A stretch of 64,000 nucleotides of DNA from Pogona vitticeps (Eukaryota; Chordata; Lepidosauria; Squamata; Agamidae): NCBI RefSeq assembly GCF_051106095.1, contig NC_135788.1:43391501-43455500 (forward strand). Reading direction: 5' to 3'. Below are positions 55,100 to 64,000 of the stretch, one piece after another (position 1 is the stretch's first letter; the number at the start of each line of letters is the position of its first letter). The translations under genes and the position numbers were made by a program. The notes below the pieces were generated by a model. That model saw only the letters and a program-made list of their open reading frames with translations, ran no database searches and was not told the DNA's origin.

Positions 55100-58000
55100 C
55101 TACAGAAAGGGAGGAAAAAGACATAACAAAAGCTGTTCAAACACCTGTTGTATTAATAAGAATAATATAAATTATTGGGCTAAAGTGTCAGTCCTATCTC
55201 TGGTGGACTGATTAAAATCAACAAAGTTAATTGTAATGAAAAGTCCCTTTCATTTCAATGGATTCACTCTAAATAGGACTAATATTGGATCTGGCCCATT
55301 GATTTAAAGAAGGCTATGAAAACAACTGCAACATATTTATCATTTACAATTCATAGTGTAGAGAAGAAAATATGTCTCTGCTTCAGAAAACTCCTAGACA
55401 TGCTGACATCAATTAAAAATCTGTAAAGTATGTCCTAAAGTTTAGCTAAACCTAGATACTTCTTGACTATTTATATTTAAACCATTTTATACCTCCCCTT
55501 GAGTTATTCTCTGAGTCAGTCTTATGTAACATGTTCTTCAAGTGTCTGGGAATTTATGTATGTGCAATACCACCATGCTAGGAGTTATTCCAGGTTAGAA
55601 TGGGTAGATTGCAGCTGATAATATCCATAAGACAAAGTAATTTAGAAAATGCAGAACATTCATATATAAAAGAGAAGGTCAAGATGCACTGATGTACAAT
55701 TATGCAAAAGGTTTCAAGGAAAGAATAAGAATTATGAAGGCCAAACAAGACTAATAGATCTTAGAAACAGACAAACTTCAATGCTATAAGGTACACCAGG
55801 GACTACACAGGAAAGGGTTAAATAAGGTTTTGATAGACAAAGCTGAGTTTTATATGCACCATTTGAAGGGAAAAAGGCAAACACACATTTGCTCATTAAG
55901 CAACTACAGTTCCAGCCACTACTATCCATGATGCTTTGTCAATGGTGGGAAGATTTGCTTTCTTTTGGCTCAGAAGCATCCAATGAATGCAGCAGAGTCA
56001 AGAGATACCTGTAATAAAGAGTACATGTGTACAGATGGAAGCAAAACTAAAACAACAACAGCAACAAAAAAAAAAGGACCAAAACAGAGTGGAAAAGGAA
56101 CGGTGCCGCCCATACCAGAAATCTGATCTAAATCCCATTTCTAGTCAATGGGAATATGGCTTAAATTCAGTGGAGCACAAGGTACCAGTCTGACAGAATC
56201 CCCCCTCCCTTTGCAGCCCTTAGCATAATCCAACACTGGCTCCTGTGGGGTTCCTTAGAAGGCTAGGCTAAGGATGAGAAATTACCCTTCCTTCTGTATT
56301 CACTAACAGCAGCAGTTTCACCACCAGACTTCCCCATTGTATTTAGGCTAAATCAGCTAAAATTTTAATAATTCAGCTTGGATGGGTAGCAAACTAGACA
56401 TTTTAACCCAGCTGTCATCAATGTCAGTCAACACTGGCAATTTAGAATTGTATACATTCCCTTTCACTCTATGAAATCTAAACTAACAGCACAGTCTATG
56501 AATGAGCACTCAAAATAAATCCTGCTAATGAGTCTTTAGGACTGCAGCTTTAAATAATCATAATCATATGCTGTCAAGTTGATTCTGACTTACAAGCAGC
56601 CCTTTCCACTGCAACTTTAACATGTAATAGTATGGCATTTACCTAAAAGAAAAGCACAGTGAGGACACTAGGACTTATTTCTGAGAAACCTCCATAGGAT
56701 TGCAAGGTAAGGAAGTGAAGTATAAGATCATCCATGGACTTCTCAGGCAACATGGGTCCACGTATTATTACTTAACCTATGTTTTGTAAAGAGGAATTGA
56801 TAGCTCATATTGCAATACTGTTGAGAGGATGAATGAAATGGATTTGAATCATTAATATTAAAAATGATAAATCAATCTATTTTAACTTTTAATGTTCTGC
56901 TCTGTTAGCAGGTGCATTTCAGAAATTCAAGAGTTTCACACTTGCCTCCATTTACATCCACTGTAGTGTTTCCAGAGCGCAGCAGCCACCTTACTCTTCC
57001 ACTCTGAAATGTCTGACCACTTGTCCTGACCGAAATGCTTTCTATTTTTAGACCAACGGAGCCGCACTCAAACTTCCAGGCAATGTAACCAGACAATGAT
57101 CCTTCTTTTCGTGCTAAATAAACCTAGTCAAAAACAACAGTAAAAAAAATGAATAGGGTGACTTGAGCAACATGTATTAAAACTGCAATCCTATTTTCAG
57201 TTAGTTTGTTTAATGCTGCTACCATTTGCACACTTACTTGTACGTAAGCCTTCTCAATTTAATGGACCTTGCTTCTAAGTAAAACCCTATACAGTGGTGC
57301 CATGACTTACGAATGCCCTGACCTGCGAACAAATTGACTTACGAACAGCTCCGGCCGCAAAATTTTGCTCTGACTTGCAGCCAGAGCTTTGACCTACGAA
57401 CAAAAAAAGGCAGGGGAAATGGGCGGGAAATTAAAAAAACCCTAACCATTGGTGGTGAAGAGGCTGCTTCTTTGTTGCTCTTTCGCCCCAATGGTTAGGG
57501 AAAGGGCAACAAAGAAGCAGAAGAGGTTCTTTCATCTCTCCTCACTTTTTGCCATCAGAGTGCGATCATCTGCATATCGGAGGTTGTTGATATTTCTTTC
57601 GGTAATCTTAATCTTGCTTGGGATACCTCCAGTCCAGCCTTTTGCATGATGTATTCTGCATATAAGTTAAATAAGTCGGGGACAATATACAGCCTTGTTG
57701 TACTCCTTTCCCAATTTTGAACCAATCAGTTGTTCCATATCCAATTCTAATTGTTGCTTCCTGTCTCACATATAGGTTTCTCAGGAGATAGATAAGGTGA
57801 TCAGGCACTCCCATTTCTTTAAGTACTTGCCATAGTTTGCTGTGGTTCACACAGTCAAAGGCTTTTGCACAGTCAATGAAGCAGAAGTAGATGATTTTCT
57901 GGAACTCTCTGGCTTTCTCCATAATTCAGGGCATGTTAGCAATTAGGTCTCTAGTTCCTCTGCCCCTTCAAAATCCAGCTTGTACTTCTGGGAGTTCTCG

Positions 58001-61000
58001 TTCTCTATGCTGCTGAAGCCTACCTTGGAGGACTTTGAGCATAACCTCGCTAGCATGTGAAATGAGTGCAATTGTATGGTAGTTGGAACATTCTTTGGCA
58101 CTGCCCTTCTTTGGGATTGGGATGTAGACTGATCTTTTCCAGTCCTCTGGCCACTGTTGACTTTTCCAAACTTGCTGGCATATTGAATGTAGCACCTTAA
58201 CAGCGTCATCAATTAAGATTTTAAATAGTTCAACTGGAATGCCATCACCTCCGCTGGCCTTGTTGTTAGCCAAGCTTTCTAAGGCCCACTTGACTTCACT
58301 CTCCAGGATGTCTGGCTCAAGGTCAGCAACCACAATACTGTATCTGGTTAGTCCGGGACATCCAGATCTTTCTGGTATAATTCCTCTGTGTATTCTTCCA
58401 CCTCTTCCTGGTATCTTCTGCTTCTATTAGGTCCCTACCATTTTTGTCCTTTATCATGTTCATCTTTGCACAAAATGTTCCTTTAATATCTCTGATTTTT
58501 TGAACAGATCTCTGGTTTTTCCCTTTCTATTCTTTTCCTCTATTTCTTTGCATTGTTCGTTTAAGAAGGCCCTCTTGTCTCTCCTTGCTATTCTTTGGAA
58601 GCCTGCATTCCATTTTCTGTAACTTTCCCTATCTCCCTTGCATTTTGTTTCCCTTCTCTTCTCTGCTATTTGTAAAGCCTTGTTGCTTTCTTGCATTTCC
58701 TTTTCTTTGGGATGGTGTTTATTGCTGCCTTGTGTACAACGTTACGAGCCTCTATCCAAAGTTCTTCAGGCACTCTGTCCACCAAATCAAGTTCCTTAAA
58801 TCTGTTCTTCACTTCCACTGTGTATTCATAAGGGATTTGGTTTAGAATAGATTATACCTGACTAGCCCAGTGGTTTTTCCTACTCTCTTCAATTTAAGCT
58901 TGAATTCTGCTATGAGAAGCTGATGATCAGAGCCACAATCAGCTCCAGGTCTTGTTTCTGCTGCCTGTATAGAGCTTCTCCATCTTTGGCTATAGAAAAT
59001 ATAATCAATCTGATTACGGTATTGCCCATCTGGTGATTTCCATGTGTAGAGTTGCCTCTTGTATTGTTGGAAAAGAGTGTTTGTGATGACCAGCTTGTTC
59101 TCTTGACAAAACTCTATTAGCTTCTGCCCTGCTTCGTTTTGAACTCCAAGGCCAAACTTCTCTGTTGTTCCTTTTATCTGTTGACTTTAGCATTCCAGTC
59201 CCCTATAATGAGAAGAACATCTTTCTTTGGTGTCAGTTCGAGAAGGTGTTGTAAGTCTTCATAGAACTGGTCAATTTCAGTCTCCTCAGAATTGGTGCTT
59301 GGTGCATAAACTTGGATTATTGTGATGTTGAAAAGTCTGCCTTGGATTTGTACTGAAATCATTCTATCATTTTGAGATTATATCCCATTACAGCTTTTCC
59401 CACTCTTTTGTTCACTATGAGAGCTACTCCATTTCTTCTACAGGATTCTTGCCCAGAATAGTAGATATGGTAATCGTCTGAATTGAATTCACCCATTCCT
59501 GTCCATTTTAGTTCACTGATGCCCAGGATGTCAATGTTTATTCTTGCCATCTCCTGTTTGATCACCTCCAGCTTCCCAAGGTTCATAGATCTTACATTCC
59601 AGGTTCCTACGCAGTATTTTCCTTTGCAGCATCAAACTTTCCTTTCACTTCCAGGCACGTCCACAGCTGAGCATCCTTTCGGCTTTGGCCCAACCACTTC
59701 ACTAGCTCTGGGGCTACTCCTACTTGTCTTCCATTCTTTCTCAGTAGCATGTTGGATGCCTTCGGACCTAAGGGTCCCATCTTCCAGCGTCATATCTTTT
59801 AGCCTTTTGTTTCTGTTCATGAGGTATTCTTGGCAAAGATACTGCAGTGGCTTGCCAGTTCCTGCTGCAGTGGATTGCGTTTAGTCGGAACTCTCCACTA
59901 TGTCCTTTCTGTCTTGGGTGTCCCTGCATGGCATAGCCTATAGCTTCTCTGAATTACTCAAGCCCCTTCGCCACAACAAGGCAGCAATCCATGAAGGAGA
60001 TATATAGAACTGCACTAATAAGTAGTCTAAGTGTGTCCTTGGTGGCAGCCAGCTCTGTGAAACATGCTTCCTATTAAGAGTAATTACAGTCACTAAGGTT
60101 CAGTGGGATTTATTTTGGAGCAAAAATTAATATAGTATTAACAAATTTCTTTCAAGAAGCGATCACTCCATAAATTACTGAATTCCCTCTGCTGGAGGAA
60201 TGAAATCTTCAACCCTTAGAACTAAGCTGACTCATAGAAGGCCCAAGAGTGGCACCTTCCTCCTGCAACTAGTCCCCACAGTAACATGGAGACTCTCTTC
60301 TGTCCACACATAGACACCCCACTGAGGAAAATTTGAGCAAAATGTCTTAAGTTGCCAATTTGGGAGGCAGGTGTCCTCACCTCTGGATTCAGCTGCATTA
60401 AAAAAAATGCATTGAACATAACTTTCCCCATTTTGCTTTCGCCTAAAATGAGAGGCATGTGAAAGCATCACCCAGGAAAGCTTCAACATCTGATCTATGA
60501 GTGATCAGTGGGATGATGACCTGGCTTGCTTCCTTAAAGTGAGTTGCCATCAACCCTGTCGGCATCGATACAGTCTGTAGTAACTCTCTGTAGAATTCTT
60601 ATGATTCGTCCTGATTTTAAAATGGGGTTCATTTGGTGCCACTGTAAATGCACTAATTACAGTTCTTGTTCTGTGTTTTGCCAAAATTTAGTTTCAAAAA
60701 AACCCAAAACTAAGCTGCACAGATCCTCAGGTTTGGCCGTGCAACAAAAATGCACATAATTAGCTATGTGCATAGATGGCTGTTTTCTAGATCAGCATCC
60801 CCATCAGTCTTCACAGCTATGACAGTCGATTTTTTCAGTGCTTATTACCAGTTAGGAGTGGACAGGTGAGCAGTAAGGTTGGATTAAGACAATTCAGCCA
60901 AATGTGGTTGATACTGGCAGATCTTACTGGGAACACTAGTTGTCAAGGTCTACACATGCTGAGTTGATCCGGCACAGGACTCTTTTGTATGCAGCTTCTG

Positions 61001-62906
61001 AAGGCATGATATTTCAAGGGTTATTACCGCACAGGGCCCAATGTTGGGTCAGTCCATTTGTATTATCTTTTACTGTGGACAATACTTTCTTCTTTCTGTA
61101 ATCTGTCAATCTTTCCTTAGGTTTTTAACGCATGCTCCAATTTTTATTCGGTCTTCTTACAAATGGAAATTCGGCCAGGTAGGATCTTCATTAATGCAAG
61201 GTGACTGACATTCGTTATTTTTTTGCAGGTGGAGAAGATACATTCGGAATTAAAAAACTCTGCCTAGTTCTTGTGTGTAATAAAGACAGAATAGAAAGCT
61301 ACTTCTATAGAGGTGAAAAATTAATTCTCTGAAAAGGTATCATTATTATTATTATAGGCAGCTCTTTGGTCTGCCTTTGAAAGGAAAATGTCAAACTTTA
61401 GGTTTAATATCGGAACAGATATGTTATCTGTTGGCAACTCTATTCTTTTCTGAAAGCCATGATGCCTGCATATTCAGCCACTTAGTTCATCCGGCAATCA
61501 TATCTGAAAATGGACATTAAATTTATCAACTAAAACTAAATACATTACAATTCACAGAAATACTGAGGGGAAAATAAAAACTTTGCCATTATAGTGTTGC
61601 TTCCATGTATAATGACAACATGTGGAATACTTTTTCTTGGGTTATGATACTCACCATTTTCCAGTCTGATTCAATCTTTCTCCACAAAGAGTCCATTTTC
61701 CAGATACCTTTCTCCCATCCAGCAATCTTTTCATTATTATTGGATATTCGTGTGTAGTAATCTTTCACTATATTGTATCTTAGGTGGAGAAGCTTAGACG
61801 CCTTTTCTTTTGCAGTTGGAATAAAAATAACTTCTTTACTCTAAATAATCAAGTCCAAAGTGCAAATTAGGTTTCTGCTAAACAATTAGTATACCAAATA
61901 ATTCACAATAAATATCACACACACGCACACAAAGTCATGTGAGAAAGAAAGTGCAACTTTGAATTCTATGGTTTTATGTATCAAGACATAATAAAAATCA
62001 TCTGGCCCTTATCATGTCTGAAAATTAGATAAATACAGTACAACCTCAGATGAACAACACACAGCATATTACACCGTCATGATTTATTTTACAAAAATAA
62101 AGCCAAAATGGAGAAGCCATGTATGAAAAATTTAAGATTCAATAGCTTGTAGAACCACCTTTAGTAGCAATAACTTGAAGCAATCATTTATTAGTTTCTT
62201 ACATCAATGTGGAGGAATTTTAGTCCACTCTTTTTTCCAATGTTGCTTCAGTTTACTGAGGTTTGCGGCTATTTGTTTATGCAGTTTTCTTAAGGTCCCA
62301 CCAAAGCATTTCAATTAGGTTGTGGTCTGGACTAATTGGGTTATTGCAACACCTTGATGTTTTTTTCAGCCATTATTTTGTACATTTGCTGGGATCATTG
62401 TCCTGTTGCATGACTCAATTTCAACCATGCTTTAGTTGTCGGACAGATGGCCTCACATTTGACTCTAGAATACCTTGGCATACAGAGGAGTTTGTGGTTG
62501 ATTCAATGACTTCAAGGTGTCTAGGTCATGGGGCTGCAAAACAAGCCCAAATCATCTTGATCTTCTAATATGTCATGTTTTTGTTTATATCTGTCTCTCT
62601 ATCCATTTATCCATCTATCTATTATGTATTTATGTATTTTTTCTTCTACCAGTAAATATGAGTTGGGGCACTAAGGCAGTAAGTCACAACTGTACTCTTA
62701 AGAAAAGGTTCTACAATAATGGCCAAAAATATGCTAAATACCTCTAAAGCAATTTCACCTCTGGCAAGCCTCCAAGCTAGTGATCCAGATACCCTTCCTC
62801 CTAGTTCTCCTGGTTTAGGAGTTTTAGGAGAAATAAATTCAACAAGCTCCACAATTATTCTCTGTAAGAGTTCCCTTCGTCTGTCTTCAGTCAACGATTG
62901 TTGTCT
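54927..62906 (-). CDS. NGLY1: Peptide:N-glycanase 1, last four coding exons
   Basis: Cytosolic enzyme that strips N-glycans from misfolded glycoproteins sent out of the ER for degradation. Four exons give 233 codons that match the C-terminal third of vertebrate NGLY1, including [20 protein letters not shown] and the end IIKFSDL. This part is the PAW domain, a mannose-binding beta-sandwich. The catalytic transglutaminase-like core and the N-terminal PUB domain are encoded to the right of the window. The gene is on the same strand as TOP2B and ends about 10.7 kb before the TOP2B ATG, as expected from amniote gene order. Confidence 0.95.
55100..56945 (-). other. NGLY1: NGLY1 last intron, SINE scrap only
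   Basis: 56555-56612 (AATCATATGCTGTCAAGTTG, TTCTGACTTACAAGC) matches the tail of the SINE type at 21740. Otherwise nothing recognised. Confidence 0.5.
56946..57123 (-). CDS. NGLY1: NGLY1 exon, next to last (GC donor)
   Basis: 178 bases coding [18 protein letters not shown] to TTVDVNG plus one base. The donor is GCAAGT: the last G joins AT of the final exon to make the Asp seen in other NGLY1 proteins. Use of the nearby downstream GT would put a stop at the join. Confidence 0.92.
57292..57516. mobile_element. Tigger-like MITE, left half only
   Basis: Starts after TA with CAGTGGTGCCATGACTTACG and has the same inner GGCTGCTTCTTTGTTGCTC as the copies at 3297 and 16274. It ends where BovB begins; its right half is missing. 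The last 65 bp form a small hairpin. Confidence 0.7.
57517..60003 (-). mobile_element. BovB (RTE) LINE, 5' part to mid reverse transcriptase
   Basis: Read from 60003 leftward: leader (GGATTGCTGCCTTGTTGTGG), an N-terminal region from [16 protein letters not shown], then AP-endonuclease pieces ([49 protein letters not shown]). The spacer and reverse-transcriptase pieces follow ([46 protein letters not shown]), ending at ADD-type catalytic sequence. Stops and frame changes are frequent. The 3' end beyond the ADD box is missing. Confidence 0.92.
60004..61654 (-). other. NGLY1: NGLY1 intron part, nothing recognised
   Basis: No clear repeat or gene. A few short ORFs near 60220-60760 have no family likeness. 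Confidence 0.5.
61655..61840 (-). CDS. NGLY1: NGLY1 exon, third from last
   Basis: 62 codons, [13 protein letters not shown] to IESDWKM, phase 0. It holds the [16 protein letters not shown] segment of the PAW domain. Acceptor TTTAG, donor GTGAGT. Confidence 0.93.
62036..62570 (-). mobile_element. Tc1-like transposon fragment, second family
   Basis: Starts after TA with CAGTACAACCTCAGATGAAC. It continues with the transposase region in reverse (AATTTTAGTCCACTCTTTTT, GGGATCATTGTCCTGTTGC, TGCAAAACAAGCCCAAATCA). It is unrelated in sequence to the copy at 18722. It is broken off near 62570, so one end only. Confidence 0.85.
62742..62906 (-). CDS. NGLY1: NGLY1 exon, fourth from last
   Basis: 55 codons, [14 protein letters not shown] to ARGEIALE, phase 0. 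It contains [15 protein letters not shown] at the start of the PAW domain. Acceptor TCACAG, donor GTATTT. Confidence 0.94.
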
Positions 62907-63020
62907 CTGTGATTAAAGAAATCAGTGATTAAAAACAAATTAAAGCAAAATCGTGTACGTGTCCACCTAAAAAAGGCTTCTTAGGTGAGGATCCTATTCC
63001 CTTATTCAATAAGGGTAAAT

Positions 63021-63092
63021 GGTAGAATTGTAGAGCTGAAAGGGATCCCAAATGTCATTCAGTCCAATTCCCTGCAAAAGAATAAATGCTTC
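63021..63092 (-). repeat. CR1-type LINE 3' end fragment
   Basis: TAGAATTGTAGAGCTGAAAG, GTCATTCAGTCCAATTCCCTG: the reverse of the CR1 3' end, like 54672. Confidence 0.65.
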
Positions 63093-63199
63093 CTGGTGCC
63101 TGGCAGGCTCTCTTTCACATGACTAGCCATGCACTGATTGCAAAATTAGGTGCACAGCCAGTCAGTCACATGAAGGACAGCCTACCAGAGGAGAAAAAC

Positions 63200-63605
63200 T
63201 AGAGATGGGCATGAAGCACTTTGTAGCATGTTGTCATTGAGGCAGCACCTCAGGTACCATGTGTTCATTTGGACAACTCCTCCACTGACTTGCTGGTGTG
63301 TGCTGCCACTTCGCTTACTTTGCGTAATCTTCAATTCCAGCAGGAGCACGGATTTCCTTTGTCCACCTCCTCCAGCAGCTGCTCACTGGAGGAGGTAGGG
63401 AAGGCATTCCTGCAGCATAGCCTGTGAGTGGGTTGCTGCTGGAGGAGGCAGAGAAGGGAAGTCCATACTCCTGCCAGAATCGAAGATAATGCAACAGGGA
63501 GGGAATGAACAGAGTGCTGGCAGGTGAGTGGGGAAGCCAGCTAGAGGGATGGGGTGCCACCCTAACAACTTATACATGGCATGAAGTGCTTCATGCCCAT
63601 CTCTA
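63200..63605. mobile_element. TIR element with TAGAGATGGGC ends
   Basis: TAGAGATGGGCATGAAGCAC at left and GTGCTTCATGCCCATCTCTA at right are perfect inverted repeats. Flanks AGAAAAAC and AGAAGAGC agree at 6 of 8, so a hAT-type 8-bp duplication is possible. It lies in an NGLY1 intron; the DNA from 63606 to 64000 shows nothing certain. Confidence 0.7.
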
Positions 63606-64000
63606 AGAAGAGCTATTACACAACAGTTCTTATGTGTGTGGTTTGGATTTGGGCTTTCTCTCAGGAAACTATATAGAACAGCAACCTTATTTTCAACTCT
63701 ATTTCTATTGCGTAATGTATTGTCTGGCCTCAGCATCTGTTAGTTTTATTAACATTTCTTTAAGTATCAACTTAGTTCAACCAGATTCATAAACAAGTGG
63801 GTAAGAATTTGCAGTTAGAAATTAAAACAAAAGTAAACCAATTTGGGAATGTCTTCACATTGGGTTGTATCCAGTTCTACTTTTCCTTAGAGAAGATTCA
63901 TTGAAATCAGTGGGACAAAAATCATGGTTCACCTATGTCCAATTAATTTCTATACTAAGCTTCACTGAAAGTCTGCTCAGAAAAGTTAAGAGTTAAATGG

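Overview
This window is nuclear DNA from a squamate reptile (lizard or snake). Two things show this. The genes are multi-exon vertebrate genes, and the repeats are squamate-type: a full Sauria SINE with a 10-bp target duplication, several BovB (RTE) LINE copies, and many TA-flanked Tigger-like, hAT and Tc1 elements. The species cannot be named from the sequence.

Two host genes lie on the minus strand in the order NGLY1 then TOP2B, the same order and orientation as in other amniotes. TOP2B (DNA topoisomerase II beta) runs from its ATG at 44220 to the left edge. I could place 29 coding exons with splice sites and continuous frame (1312 codons plus one base). They cover the ATPase, transducer, TOPRIM, winged-helix/catalytic tyrosine and coiled-coil regions and the start of the C-terminal domain. 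The last C-terminal exons lie left of base 1. NGLY1 (cytosolic peptide:N-glycanase) contributes its last four coding exons (54927-62906), which encode its C-terminal PAW domain; the rest lies right of the window.

Layout: 1-34019 holds TOP2B exons 29 to 2, with introns of 81 bp to 6.3 kb. 34020-44145 is the 10-kb first intron. 44146-45470 is exon 1 plus a CpG-rich promoter with two CCAAT boxes and a CRE. 45480-54926 is the intergenic region: repeats, microsatellites and an L1-like remnant. 54927-64000 is the 3' part of NGLY1, with a 2.5-kb BovB copy in one intron.

Most of the non-coding DNA is transposon fossil. Intron 16 of TOP2B has gained a Tc1-like transposon that was itself hit by a BovB LINE and by a hAT MITE, plus two Tigger-like MITEs, a tRNA-type SINE and another hAT MITE. 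The most unusual gene-structure feature is three GC-AG introns among 32 whose donor is visible (two in TOP2B, one in NGLY1). I found no new gene system. The strongest leads are the GC donors, the families of Tigger-like MITEs that share ends but not bodies, the large palindromes in intron 2, and the possible two-way promoter.
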